Of a DNA stretch of 64,000 nt, positions 55,803 to 64,000 are shown in pieces. A program made the position numbers and the translations under genes. Position 1 is the stretch's first letter; each line of letters starts with the position of its first letter. The notes under the pieces are model-generated. The model was not told the origin of the DNA. It ran no database searches and saw nothing but the letters and a program-made list of their open reading frames with translations. The DNA is from Acetivibrio clariflavus DSM 19732 (lineage in GTDB: Bacteria > Bacillota > Clostridia > Acetivibrionales > Acetivibrionaceae): contig NC_016627.1 in assembly GCF_000237085.1 (NCBI RefSeq), positions 620,001 through 684,000 of the forward strand, written 5' to 3'.

Positions 55803-56882
55803 ATGCAAAAGAAAAAAAGAGTATTGATAACAGCCTTGGTATGTTGTTTCGTAAGTATGTTTTCATTGTGTCCGGCTAATACTCTCGCTGCATCGAGAGT
55901 ATTAAAGGAGGGAATGAGCGGCAACGATGTCACATCACTCCAGAATAACTTAAGAACGTTGGGATACTTGAAAGTGAACTCAACAGGTTATTATGGAAGT
56001 CTTACCAAATCAGCAGTTCAGAAGCTTCAGGCCAATAACGGATTAGAGAGTGATGGCATTGCCGGAAGCAAAACCCTGGCTTTAATTGAAAAGCTTTTAA
56101 GTGAAAAAACAGCTTCGAGAGGTACAAGCAGTACGGAAGTTTTAAAAGAAGGCATGAGTGGAAGTAGAGTAACACAATTGCAAAATGATTTGAAGAAACT
56201 TGGTTATTTAAATGTTAATCCAACCGGCTATTATGGCAGTCTTACAAAAGAAGCAGTTAAGAAATTTCAAAAAGCATATGGTCTTACTCAGGATGGAATA
56301 GCTGGAAATGCAACTTTAACTAAAATAAGTCAATTATTAGGGACAACAGCTTCTGCAGCTAATGTAAATGCTTCAAGAGGTGGCTCTCGCTCAAGCAGCG
56401 ATTATCTTGTTTCTTGGTTTGGTGGAGCGGAAAATATTTTTAAAATAGGTGATATCGCAGAAGTTTACGATATCAGGACAGGGCGCACTTTTAAAATAAA
56501 AAGAACGTATGGTTATAATCATGCAGATTGTGAGCCTCTTACCGCAGAAGATACTAAAATAATGAAAAGTATTTATGGCGGTGAGTGGAGCTGGGAAAGA
56601 AGGCCTATTATAATAACTGTAAACGGCCGTAAAATGGCTGCTTCTATGGCAGGAATGCCTCATGCCGGAGTTGAAGGGGCACCCGCTAATACATATGTAA
56701 GCAGTAGAAGCGGTGGATATGGCGCTGGAGATAATCTTGATGCAGTCAAGGGAAACAACATGAGCGGAGTATTTGATGTTCATTTCTTGAACAGCAGAAC
56801 CCATGGATCTAACAAAGTTGATTCAAATCATCAGAATGCAATAAAAGAAGCTGCGCAGTGGGCTGCAAAGAATAACTTTTAA
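55803..56882 (+). CDS. Secreted protein with two peptidoglycan-binding repeats and a conserved C-terminal domain
   Basis: A 359-residue exported protein: signal peptide (1-29, ending NTLAA), then two PG_binding_1 domains near 32-95 and 108-175 with the repeated LKEGMSG-V--LQN-L--LGYL pattern and GYYGSLTK. The C-terminal domain of about 155 residues (from YLVSWFGGAENIFKIGDIAEVYD) I know only as a conserved clostridial domain; His/Cys/Glu-rich NHADCEPLTAEDT and HFLNSRTHGSNK could be metal or catalytic sites. Probably a wall-bound enzyme. Expression is governed by the c-di-AMP riboswitch 15 bases upstream. Confidence 0.88.
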   Translation: MQKKKRVLITALVCCFVSMFSLCPANTLAASRVLKEGMSGNDVTSLQNNLRTLGYLKVNSTGYYGSLTKSAVQKLQANNGLESDGIAGSKTLALIEKLLSEKTASRGTSSTEVLKEGMSGSRVTQLQNDLKKLGYLNVNPTGYYGSLTKEAVKKFQKAYGLTQDGIAGNATLTKISQLLGTTASAANVNASRGGSRSSSDYLVSWFGGAENIFKIGDIAEVYDIRTGRTFKIKRTYGYNHADCEPLTAEDTKIMKSIYGGEWSWERRPIIITVNGRKMAASMAGMPHAGVEGAPANTYVSSRSGGYGAGDNLDAVKGNNMSGVFDVHFLNSRTHGSNKVDSNHQNAIKEAAQWAAKNNF

Positions 56883-56921
56883 TTTTGAAAACATAATTTT
56901 AAACGGCATATTTATGAAATA

Positions 56922-56960
56922 AACAGGATATCGCATTTACTGTGGTATCCTGTTTTTTTA
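56922..56960 (+). terminator. Terminator after the peptidoglycan-binding protein gene
   Basis: AACAGGATATC pairs with GGTATCCTGTT (one mismatch), followed by seven T. Confidence 0.85.
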
Positions 56961-57168
56961 ATTTACTTCTGGGTAAAGATTTAATTTTTATTGAAGATAA
57001 TTTCCGCTTATGACAATATATAAAATTGATTAAGTGGAAGTAAAAACGATAATAATAAGTAATAGACAGCAATAAGAATTGGTTTGGCGGAAATTTTAGG
57101 TTGTAGTGGTTAGTTTTATAATATATAATATTGACAATAAAAATTATGGCTTGTCAGGAAGTAAAGCA

Positions 57169-59088
57169 ATGAGAAGAGTAGTGGGAATAATATTTATAAT
57201 TATAATAAATATTTGCTTTACCAGCAATTTTTCTTTGGCAAAACTTTCTTTTAACAATGAGGAGGCAGTTAAGGGGATAAGTGCTTTATTTATGGTTAAT
57301 AACCCTTTTGCCTGCGTTGATGGGGATTTTTGTCTGCTTGATTCTGAAAATGCTCAAGTGGAACCTATAGTTGTAAGTGGCCGTACATTAATACCTGTAA
57401 GATTTTTGGCCGAAAATTTCGGATTTAAAGTTGAATGGAATGCAGCTAAATATACTGCTACAATCTCTGGATATGATAAAACAATACGTTTAAAGCCCGG
57501 TAGCTACGAAATAAAAGTGAACGGCAGTCAAATGATGTTGGATGTAATGCCTGAAATTATTCAAAATCGGGTATATGTTCCTTTACGTGTTATATGTGAG
57601 ATAATAGATAAAAAGGTATCCTATAAAAGCGGTGTAATATTGGTTACTGACAGTGATAAATCTATTGAAGATTACAGTGATAAAGAATTTGCCCAAATAT
57701 ATTTCAGTTTTGTACGGGAAAAAATTATAGGTGAACGCAATATCAAGCCCATTACAAAATATGAAGCGGCTACTTATTTTGTAAATCATATTTTAGAGTA
57801 TTATAATAAGAGTATTCCTAATATGGATTTGTATTTCTTTCCGGATTATAGGGATATTCCTGAGTCTTCACATTATCATTGTCATTTGTCTGTTTATCTC
57901 AATTTGCTTAAAGTTGAAAAGGGCAATTTTGAACCGTTTCGAACTTTGTCCGATTATGAAATTGAAGAAGCACTGTCAAGATTTGAAGAACTTCTTAAAA
58001 ACCAGCCGGACTTGGATTTTGTAAATGCTAAAGATATGAAAAAGGATTTGTTATCCAGTATAAATGATGTTATAAAAAATGAGACTGATATAGTACGAGT
58101 CAGCGTTTATGATTTTGCTACCGGAACAACTGTAAGCTATAATGGGCAGGAACGTTTTTATCCTGCCAGTTTGTCTAAGATTGTGAACCTTTTGTGTTTC
58201 TTTGAAGAAGTACAAAAAGGGAATTTCAGCTTAAGCAGTGTCTATACATTAAAACAAAGCGATAAATATATCAGGAGCACTAAAGTCGCCGGAACTGGTA
58301 ATTTGCAATATCAGGCAAATGGGACAAAGTACACATATGAAGATATTTTGTCCAGAATGATCAGCTTGAGTGACAATGTGGCGTCCAATATAATTTTTGA
58401 CGCTTTAGGCAGAGAAAGATTGGATGCCTTTTGCGAGATGTATGGACTGAAAGATACCAGGATTTATAAAAAATTCTATGATGGAGACAAAAATTTTCCG
58501 AGCAACTATTCTACAGCCGATGACCTGACCCGGATGCTGGTGTTGCTGGAGAACAGGCTTTCAGTGGAGGATAATTTGTCCATTTTAGGCATTGAATATA
58601 TGAAAGAAACTGTAAATAAGGATAGAATAGCCCTTTATGCACCGGAGGATGTGGTAATAGCAAATAAGGTGGGATTCATAAGCCGTTTGTCCGGTGATAT
58701 GGCGTTGGTATATTTCCCGGATAGAGAGCCTATAGCATTGACAATTGTAGTTGAAGACGATAACCTGAAGGCAATAAACCAGGAAAAGGCAAATGAATTG
58801 ATTGGGACTCTTTCAAGAGAGATAATCGATTATTTTAGGAAGGAGAACGGTCCTTCATTATATATTGATGGAAATTTAATTCAGGATAGAATAGGACTTC
58901 GCTTTATAAACGGCAGACCATATATTAAAGAGCATAGTATGCTGGAGGGATATTTGACGGAGTACAAGATAATAGGAAAAGAAAAGTATATTTCATTGGA
59001 TTCATTGGCAAAAGATAATAATTGTACCTATTTACTGAAAGAATATCCGCAAAAAGCTGTATGCATTACTAACAGCACTATTCCATAA
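57169..59088 (+). CDS. Exported copper-amine-oxidase-like / class A beta-lactamase-like fusion
   Basis: A 639-residue exported protein: signal sequence (RRVVGIIFIIIINICFTS), then a copper-amine-oxidase N-terminal-like domain near 55-170 (RTLIPVRFLAENFGFKVEWNA). A middle helical region follows, and a serine beta-lactamase-like domain near 330-560 with SLSK (nucleophile), SDN (LSDNVASN) and KVG. A further CuAO-like tail closes the protein. The catalytic triad of motifs is present, so it may be an active wall peptidase or lactamase. The start at 57169 fits AGGAAG; the frame from 57106 adds 21 residues before the signal peptide. Confidence 0.83.
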   Translation: MRRVVGIIFIIIINICFTSNFSLAKLSFNNEEAVKGISALFMVNNPFACVDGDFCLLDSENAQVEPIVVSGRTLIPVRFLAENFGFKVEWNAAKYTATISGYDKTIRLKPGSYEIKVNGSQMMLDVMPEIIQNRVYVPLRVICEIIDKKVSYKSGVILVTDSDKSIEDYSDKEFAQIYFSFVREKIIGERNIKPITKYEAATYFVNHILEYYNKSIPNMDLYFFPDYRDIPESSHYHCHLSVYLNLLKVEKGNFEPFRTLSDYEIEEALSRFEELLKNQPDLDFVNAKDMKKDLLSSINDVIKNETDIVRVSVYDFATGTTVSYNGQERFYPASLSKIVNLLCFFEEVQKGNFSLSSVYTLKQSDKYIRSTKVAGTGNLQYQANGTKYTYEDILSRMISLSDNVASNIIFDALGRERLDAFCEMYGLKDTRIYKKFYDGDKNFPSNYSTADDLTRMLVLLENRLSVEDNLSILGIEYMKETVNKDRIALYAPEDVVIANKVGFISRLSGDMALVYFPDREPIALTIVVEDDNLKAINQEKANELIGTLSREIIDYFRKENGPSLYIDGNLIQDRIGLRFINGRPYIKEHSMLEGYLTEYKIIGKEKYISLDSLAKDNNCTYLLKEYPQKAVCITNSTIP

Positions 59089-59223
59089 AACTTTGTTATA
59101 ACTTTTGGATTCTGTTTGGCTTTTTTGAACTTCATAAGCTTAGTTGATAAGGAGAATTAAGAACTAATTTTAAAATATATCGAACTTAAATATTTATATA
59201 TCTAATAAGAGGGGGTATAAGTC

Positions 59224-59607
59224 GTGAAAATAGAAGTTGTATCAACAGAAAAGGCACCTAAAGCTATAGGGCCGTATTCACAGGCTATTAAAATACAGAA
59301 TATGGTGTATACTTCGGGACAGATACCTGTGGATCCGTCAAGCGGTGAGGTAGTTGATGGAGGCATTGAAAATCAAACCAGGCAGGTACTGGAAAACCTC
59401 AAAGCTGTTTTGGCTGAAGCGGGAACCGGGTTTGAAAATGTGGTAAAGACAACAGTTTACATTAAAGACATGAATGATTTTGCTTCTGTGAACAAAATTT
59501 ACGGACAGTATTTTAAGGAACCTTATCCTGCAAGGTCGTGTGTAGAAGTAGCAAGATTACCCAAAGATGTACTGGTAGAAATTGAAGCAGTGGCAATAAT
59601 ACCCTAA
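59224..59607 (+). CDS. ridA: RidA family enamine/imine deaminase
   Basis: A 127-residue trimeric-type RidA (YjgF/YER057c/UK114) protein: [23 protein letters not shown] at the N-terminus, the catalytic Arg in [24 protein letters not shown]. It speeds hydrolysis of reactive 2-aminoacrylate-type imines formed by PLP enzymes. The start is GTG after GAGGGGG at 59209-59215. It is followed by an oxidoreductase gene 34 bases on, so the two may be co-transcribed. Confidence 0.95.
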   Translation: MKIEVVSTEKAPKAIGPYSQAIKIQNMVYTSGQIPVDPSSGEVVDGGIENQTRQVLENLKAVLAEAGTGFENVVKTTVYIKDMNDFASVNKIYGQYFKEPYPARSCVEVARLPKDVLVEIEAVAIIP

Positions 59608-59641
59608 GCAGCAAATCTTTAAAAATTAGAGGTGAGGACAA

Positions 59642-60871
59642 TTGAAATTTGTGATTCTCGGAAACGGTGCTGCCGGTATTTCGGCAGCTGAAAAGCTTCG
59701 CCAGTTGAATGACAATTGTGAGATTACAGTGGTAAGCATTGAAGATGTACCCGTCTATACAAAGTTTATGCTCCCCGATTACATTGGCGGTAAGATTGCC
59801 AGAAACAAGCTTATCTTAAGGGACATGAATTACTATGATAAAAACAGAATAAAACTTTTACTCAGTGAGAAGATTGAGAATATTGACAGTCATCAAAAGG
59901 TTGTCAGGCTTTTAAGCGGTAATATACTTGAATACGACAAACTGCTTGTTGCAGTGGGTGGAAGCCCTGTAATACCCAATATTGAAGGGTTGAGAGATAT
60001 AAAGTATTTTACATTGAATTCCATAAAAGATGCTGACAATATTATAGAGAATGCTGCAGAAGGTCAAAAAGCGGTTATTATAGGTGCAGGACTTACTGGA
60101 ATTGAGACTGCCTTTGCTCTTAAAAGACTGGGAATGAATGTTACCTTGGTCGAAAGAGGTTCAAGGATTTTGCCCCAGCAATTGGATGCTGCATCGGCAG
60201 AGATGCTTGTGGAAATGATACGAAATGAAGGTATAGAGCTTTTACTTCAGCGGGATGTTCAAAGGATAGTAAAGAACGATGGCTACTTAATTGAAACAGC
60301 CGATGGAGAAAAGGTCGGGTTTGACATGCTGGTTATTGCTATTGGTACAAGGCCCAATCTTGATATTGTGAAAGGATTGGATATAAAAACCAATAGAGGC
60401 ATCCTGGTTAATAACTATATGGAAACCAGCGTTAAAGATATATATGCTGCCGGTGATGTGGCAGAACTTCAAAGCAATAATAATGTTGGTATAGTTTCAA
60501 GTTACATATGGCCCAATGCACTTGCACAGGGTAAGTGTGCAGCTTCCAATATGGCAGGACAGGTACAGGAATTCTCCAGTGATGCGGGTTTCAGCAATGC
60601 AGTAAGACTTAGGGACATTCCTTTTGTTTCCATGGGCATGATAAATCCTGTTGAGAAAGAATATGAATCCTTGGTATTCTGCGATAAGGAAGATCATATT
60701 TATAGGAAAGTAGTTTTAAGGGACAATAAAATTAAGGGATTAATTCTTCTTGGAGATACTTCAGCAGCCAATATACTGAGTGATTTTGTGAAAAACGGGA
60801 AAGATATTTCACAGATAAAAGATATTATTGCCAAAAAAGATTTTGTGGAGAAATATAAAGCTATTAAATAA
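59642..60871 (+). CDS. FAD/NAD(P)-dependent oxidoreductase (rubredoxin reductase / NirB N-domain type)
   Basis: A 409-residue pyridine-nucleotide-disulfide-oxidoreductase-fold protein: FAD site FVILGNGAAGISAAEKL, the NAD site AVIIGAGLTGIETAFALKRLG, and ATG-like IAIGTRPN. The C-terminal FAD motif is YAAGDVAE. There is no redox-active CxxxxC, so it resembles NADH:rubredoxin/ferredoxin reductases or the FAD part of nitrite reductase. The electron acceptor is unknown. It starts at TTG after AGGTGAGGA and is followed by a methyltransferase gene 15 bases later. Confidence 0.88.
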   Translation: MKFVILGNGAAGISAAEKLRQLNDNCEITVVSIEDVPVYTKFMLPDYIGGKIARNKLILRDMNYYDKNRIKLLLSEKIENIDSHQKVVRLLSGNILEYDKLLVAVGGSPVIPNIEGLRDIKYFTLNSIKDADNIIENAAEGQKAVIIGAGLTGIETAFALKRLGMNVTLVERGSRILPQQLDAASAEMLVEMIRNEGIELLLQRDVQRIVKNDGYLIETADGEKVGFDMLVIAIGTRPNLDIVKGLDIKTNRGILVNNYMETSVKDIYAAGDVAELQSNNNVGIVSSYIWPNALAQGKCAASNMAGQVQEFSSDAGFSNAVRLRDIPFVSMGMINPVEKEYESLVFCDKEDHIYRKVVLRDNKIKGLILLGDTSAANILSDFVKNGKDISQIKDIIAKKDFVEKYKAIK

Positions 60872-60886
60872 GAAGAAGGTAAAAAA

Positions 60887-61624
60887 ATGAGCTTCTATAA
60901 TGAGATAAGCAAGTATTATGACAAGATATTCCCCGCTGGGGAAGAACAGCTTAATTTTATAAAGGAAGCGGCCGGAAAAAAGGAAGCTAGAATTTTAGAC
61001 ATTGCCTGCGGCTCTGGCACTTATTCCGTTGCGTTGGCAAAGGAAGGATATAAAGTTACTGCAGTGGATATCGAAGAAGAGATGATTAGAAAATTACGGG
61101 ATAAGGCAGACAGAGAAAAGGTGGATGTTGAGGCTTTTGTCTGCAGTATGACCGAACTGGAAGAAAAACTTACGGAAAAGTACCAAGTTGTGTTTTGTAT
61201 CGGCAATTCCCTGGTACATCTTAAAAACCATGAAGAGATAGAGGATGCTCTTAGGCAAATGTACAACCTTACTGCAGACGATGGAATTGTTATTATTCAG
61301 ATAATGAATTATGACAGAATTATAAAGTTTGGTTTAAAAGAACTGCCCACAATAATTAATCAGGAAGATGGCATAGAATTTATCCGGAAATATGACTACA
61401 AACCTGAATTAAAGAAAATTGATTTCAATACCACCTTGATTGTTAAGGATGGGAACAATGTAAAAACTTTCAACAATACTGTGGAGCTTTTGCCATTATT
61501 GAGCAACGAGTTGGCAGATATTGTTGAAAAGGCAGGGTTTAAAAGATATGAGTGTTATGGAGACTTCAAAGCTTCTCCCTATAAAGAGGATTCTTATATG
61601 TTAGTTTTAAAGGCGTATAGGTAA
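60887..61624 (+). CDS. Class I SAM-dependent methyltransferase
   Basis: A 245-residue enzyme with motif I ILDIACGSGTYSVALA, the acidic end of strand 2 (VTAVDIEEEMI), and VVFCIGNSLVHL at motif IV. The C-terminal half is beta-rich (KYDYKPELKKIDFNTTLIVK), typical of a small-molecule methyltransferase of the Methyltransf_25 type. Substrate unknown. AAGAAGG precedes the ATG. It is third of a ridA-oxidoreductase-methyltransferase run that ends in a terminator. Confidence 0.85.
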   Translation: MSFYNEISKYYDKIFPAGEEQLNFIKEAAGKKEARILDIACGSGTYSVALAKEGYKVTAVDIEEEMIRKLRDKADREKVDVEAFVCSMTELEEKLTEKYQVVFCIGNSLVHLKNHEEIEDALRQMYNLTADDGIVIIQIMNYDRIIKFGLKELPTIINQEDGIEFIRKYDYKPELKKIDFNTTLIVKDGNNVKTFNNTVELLPLLSNELADIVEKAGFKRYECYGDFKASPYKEDSYMLVLKAYR

Positions 61625-61700
61625 TAATTCTGAAGACGAATTTATATTGATGCTATTTAATGCCTTTGAAATATTGGAAATCTTGTTGATGGAAAGAAAT

Positions 61701-61740
61701 AAGATCGATAACAATGAAGTATATCGATCTTGTTTTTTTT
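61701..61740 (+). terminator. Terminator after the methyltransferase gene
   Basis: AAGATCGATA at 61701-61710 pairs perfectly with TATCGATCTT at 61722-61731, followed by a run of eight T. Confidence 0.92.
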
Positions 61741-61945
61741 GCAATGGAAAAATTTGAAATAGAGAAAATTTATTTTGACATATTATGTTGAAAATAAGTT
61801 TTTTGATTTGTTAGAGAATATATCTGATACTAATAATTTCAATTTGAATATTATTAGAAAAATTATGATGTAAAAGCAAGCATATAATTTTAACTCATAT
61901 GGGTACACTAACACTCAGAATAAAAAATTCAATGAGGTATTATGT

Positions 61946-62911
61946 ATGCTTGTGAGACTTGGTTATGTTGCAATGACTCTGAATTTGGAAAACTGTTCGC
62001 CTTCCGGAACTGTTACCGTTAAGACCTTTTCTAAGCTGGCAAGTGAAGAAGCTAAACTGCACAGGCTGAGAAGAATAACAAGGGAAAATCTGAATAATAC
62101 CTTAAGAATACTCAGGTTTAATAAAGCATACAATATTGAGGTTTACAGATTAACCTCCAAACTTGTACCTCTTGCAACCCATCCGGACATTGGGGATTGG
62201 GACTATGTTGAAGAGTTTAAAGATGAATTTAAAAAAATAGGACAATTTATAAAAGAAAATGATTTTCGTATAAGTGCCCATCCCGATCATTATACGCTTA
62301 TCAATACTTCTAATGATAAAGTATTTGAAGCCTCGTTAAAAGACCTGGACTACCATATTAAATTGTTTGAAGCTATGGGGCTTGATGATTACAAGTACAA
62401 GCTTGTCATGCACATAGGCGGTGTATACAAAAATAAAGAGGCATCTATAGAAAAATTTAAGGAAAACTTTATGAAGCTCCCCGACAGAATAAGAAAGAGG
62501 CTTATATTGGAAAATGACGACAAGGCATATACAGCAAAGGAAGTTTTGGAAATTTGCAAGGATGTCAGAGCACCTATGGTTTTGGACGTACACCATCATT
62601 ACTGCGTAAACAACGGGGAAGCCATAGAGGATATGTTGCAGGATATATTTGAAACCTGGAAGGGTGAATACTTTGTTCCGAAAATTCATTTTTCCAGTCC
62701 GAAGAGCCAAAAAGAATTCAGAAGTCATGCCGATGATATTGATCCCAATGAGTTCTATAATTTTTTGAAAATAGCCAAAAAACTTGATGCCGATTTTGAT
62801 GTGATGATTGAGGCTAAGAATAAGGATAATGCTCTGTTCAATCTATCCAATAAACTTAAGGGATTTGAAAATATTAGATGGATAGATGAAGGGCACTTTG
62901 AGGTATTATAG
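61946..62911 (+). CDS. uvsE: UvsE, UV damage endonuclease
   Basis: A 321-residue TIM-barrel enzyme (UVDE family) that nicks DNA 5' to UV photoproducts using metal ions. Visible are the N-terminal VRLGYVAMTLNL, FRISAHPDHYTLIN, LVMHIGGVYKNKEAS, LILENDDKAYT, VLDVHHHYC and PKIHFSSPK, which carry the conserved His/Asp/Glu metal ligands, and FDVMIEAKNKD. GAGG precedes the ATG. No LexA-like operator was seen upstream. A small gene follows after 50 bases. Confidence 0.93.
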   Translation: MLVRLGYVAMTLNLENCSPSGTVTVKTFSKLASEEAKLHRLRRITRENLNNTLRILRFNKAYNIEVYRLTSKLVPLATHPDIGDWDYVEEFKDEFKKIGQFIKENDFRISAHPDHYTLINTSNDKVFEASLKDLDYHIKLFEAMGLDDYKYKLVMHIGGVYKNKEASIEKFKENFMKLPDRIRKRLILENDDKAYTAKEVLEICKDVRAPMVLDVHHHYCVNNGEAIEDMLQDIFETWKGEYFVPKIHFSSPKSQKEFRSHADDIDPNEFYNFLKIAKKLDADFDVMIEAKNKDNALFNLSNKLKGFENIRWIDEGHFEVL

Positions 62912-62961
62912 ATAATGAAAGCAGTAATGATAAACCTAATTTGGAAGGCAGGTTAAAAGTT

Positions 62962-63129
62962 ATGGATAATAAAAATAAATTCGGAAAGAAAGAAGACACT
63001 AAGAAAGTTGCACCGGGTTTCAGCGATGAAAGGTTTGGAGAGGATGCAACACCTGATGATATTAAAAAAGGGAATTATACAAAAGTTATAAGATTATTTC
63101 CTGATGAAAATGATGCAGGAAGGAAGTAA
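62962..63129 (+). CDS. Small hydrophilic protein
   Basis: A 55-residue, charged, probably disordered protein (MDNKNKFGKKEDTKK ... DDIKKGNYTKVIRLFPDENDAG). I do not recognise a family. The ATG at 62962 is favoured because the frame upstream to 62941 contains the purine-rich GGAAGGCAGG ribosome site itself. It is placed between uvsE and a terminator and is probably co-transcribed with uvsE. Confidence 0.6.
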   Translation: MDNKNKFGKKEDTKKVAPGFSDERFGEDATPDDIKKGNYTKVIRLFPDENDAGRK

Positions 63130-63144
63130 ATATTAAAACTTAAC

Positions 63145-63181
63145 CTACAAATTTATGGAGTATGTAATATTTGTAGTTTTA
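63145..63181 (+). terminator. Terminator after uvsE and the small gene
   Basis: CTACAAAT at 63145-63152 pairs with ATTTGTAG at 63169-63176, followed by TTTT. Confidence 0.75.
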
Positions 63182-63290
63182 AAAGTGTTCAGGGTAAAAA
63201 ACTGAATAGAAAATATTTTTGCATCATGAAATGATGGGAATTGATAATGTAACAACTATAGCTGCTTAAATGCCAGGGAGGTAGTTTAAG

Positions 63291-63491
63291 TTGATAGAAG
63301 GTACTGAGTCAAGCAAAATAAAAAACTCCGACAAACTGATTGAAACAATCCGGAGGGCCAGTGGTTATATGAGCCTTGATGACTATGCAACGGCCACAGG
63401 CCTTGATAAGGAATTTATATTCAGAATACTGAAGGGCGAAATTGAAGAGGTAGACAGTGAAACCTTTAAAAAATTAAGCCTTAAGCAATAA
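63291..63491 (+). CDS. Small helix-turn-helix-like protein
   Basis: A 66-residue protein with a pattern of short helices (SDKLIETIRRASGYMSLDDYATATGLDKEFIFRILKGEIEEV) that resembles a lambda-repressor/XRE-type helix-turn-helix, including the ALA-x-TGL-like turn. It could bind DNA or a partner; the assignment rests on the pattern only. It starts at TTG after GGGAGGTAG. Terminators lie on both sides, so it is a single-gene unit. Confidence 0.55.
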   Translation: MIEGTESSKIKNSDKLIETIRRASGYMSLDDYATATGLDKEFIFRILKGEIEEVDSETFKKLSLKQ

Positions 63492-63515
63492 TTATTTATA
63501 ATATGGAAACTTTTT

Positions 63516-63556
63516 GCCTTCATAAGGTATATTCCCTGATGAAGGCTTTTATTTTT
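63516..63556 (+). terminator. Terminator after the small helix-turn-helix gene
   Basis: GCCTTCAT at 63516-63523 pairs perfectly with ATGAAGGC at 63539-63546, followed by TTTTATTTTT. Confidence 0.9.
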
Positions 63557-63582
63557 CTGACAGGGTGAAAAAGATAAAAATA

Positions 63583-63591
63583 TGTTATAAT
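63583..63591 (+). promoter_or_regulatory. Extended -10 promoter of the PfkB kinase gene
   Basis: TGTTATAAT (TGn-TATAAT) 33 bases before the start codon, with no good -35 box at 17 bases. The same ATATGTTATAAT arrangement occurs upstream of the glucoamylase at 23403-23413. Confidence 0.6.
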
Positions 63592-63624
63592 CAAAGAAAA
63601 TTATTTAGTTTTCAGGAGAGTGTC

Positions 63625-64000
63625 ATGATTACAACTGTGGTTTTAAATCCTGCAGTGGATAAGATATTTTTTGCAGATAATTTTCAGGTGGGCGGGCTGT
63701 TTCGTATAAAGGAAACCATAATCTCTGCAGGCGGAAAAGGGATAAATGTTTCAAGGGTTATCAGGACTTTGGGTGAAGAAGTTTTAGCCCTTGGATTTAA
63801 AGGTGGCCATACCGGGGAATGGCTGGTGGAACAATTGAAAAAACTAGGTGCCATGACTGAGTTTATTGAGGTGGAGGGCGAATCCAGAACAAATATCAAC
63901 ATAATTGACAGAATAAACGGAACAGAAACCGAAGTGCTTGAAACAGGCCCTTTTATAACCGAAAAAAATATTGAGGAATTTATTTCTATATATAGAAAAG
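63625..64000 (+). CDS. PfkB-family sugar kinase (1-phosphofructokinase type), 5' part
   Basis: 125 codons run off the end of the window without a stop. The start (ITTVVLNPAVDKIFF), the substrate loop SAGGKGINVSRVIRTLGEE, the GGHTGEWLVEQL segment and RTNINIID match the FruK/LacC branch of the PfkB ribokinase family, which phosphorylates fructose-1-phosphate or tagatose-6-phosphate. The ATP-binding and catalytic Asp region lies beyond the window. The ATG at 63625 follows CAGGAGAG. Without the rest and its neighbours FruK and LacC cannot be separated. Confidence 0.88.
   Translation, partial: MITTVVLNPAVDKIFFADNFQVGGLFRIKETIISAGGKGINVSRVIRTLGEEVLALGFKGGHTGEWLVEQLKKLGAMTEFIEVEGESRTNINIIDRINGTETEVLETGPFITEKNIEEFISIYRK

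Overview
The window reads as chromosome of a low-GC, spore-former-type Firmicute of class Clostridia. The evidence is the ctsR-mcsA-mcsB-clpC stress operon with a perfect CtsR operator, the radA/disA/carD/ispD neighbourhood, and strong purine-rich ribosome binding sites throughout. Several paralogue types (copper-amine-oxidase-like domains, peptidoglycan-binding proteins, CAP/SCP proteins) suggest an Acetivibrio/Ruminiclostridium-like organism, but no cellulosomal gene is present, so a genus call would be a guess. I saw no rRNA, tRNA or CRISPR array.

Layout. 1-6.8 kb: the end of an EF-G-like gene, a DUF1624 membrane protein, then ctsR-mcsA-mcsB-clpC ending in a long terminator. 6.9-11.5 kb: decayed transporter genes (a solute-binding lipoprotein, a membrane-fusion lipoprotein and an ABC ATPase scrap) on either side of an intact pair, a zinc-ribbon/Tim44-like membrane protein and an SPFH zinc-ribbon protein. 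11.5-15.8 kb, minus strand: a moxR / DUF58 / transglutaminase operon. 16.2-21.2 kb: a frameshifted membrane-anchored protein, an IS30 element with an unusually structured tail, and a sensor kinase beheaded by that IS. 21.3-25.6 kb: YdcF-like protein, processive-type glycosyltransferase, GH15 glucoamylase. 25.6-37 kb: radA, disA, a conserved helical protein, carD, ispD, a NatAB-type ABC exporter, two tandem orphan histidine kinases and a divergent ispF. 37.3-38.3 kb: a secreted SH3-CAP protein.

38.7-48.7 kb is the most interesting part. It is a visibly AT-richer, one-direction, tightly packed operon: MATE exporter, thymidylate-synthase-like enzyme, DUF84 nucleotide phosphatase, LOG/TIGR00725-like protein, serine beta-lactamase-like hydrolase, FkbH-carrier protein fusion, and a glycosyltransferase-condensation domain fusion. 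It is followed by an IS21 element with a broken istB. The synthase-like enzyme carries Asp where thymidylate synthases carry the uracil-reading Asn, as in (d)CMP hydroxymethylases. With a LOG-like N-glycosidase candidate beside it, the set resembles the 5-hydroxymethylcytosine logic of mildiomycin and bacimethrin. Here it is joined to a glyceryl-carrier/condensation/glycosylation set with no adenylation domain. I infer a small hybrid nucleobase-acyl-sugar natural product pathway that I do not recognise.

51.6-64 kb: rluA-type pseudouridine synthase, a mannose-1-phosphate guanylyltransferase with a degenerate phosphomannomutase half, a c-di-AMP (ydaO) riboswitch in front of a secreted peptidoglycan-binding protein, a copper-amine-oxidase/beta-lactamase fusion, ridA, an FAD/NAD oxidoreductase, a methyltransferase, UV damage endonuclease, two small proteins and the start of a PfkB sugar kinase. 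The same window therefore holds the c-di-AMP synthase DisA and a c-di-AMP sensor RNA controlling a wall protein.
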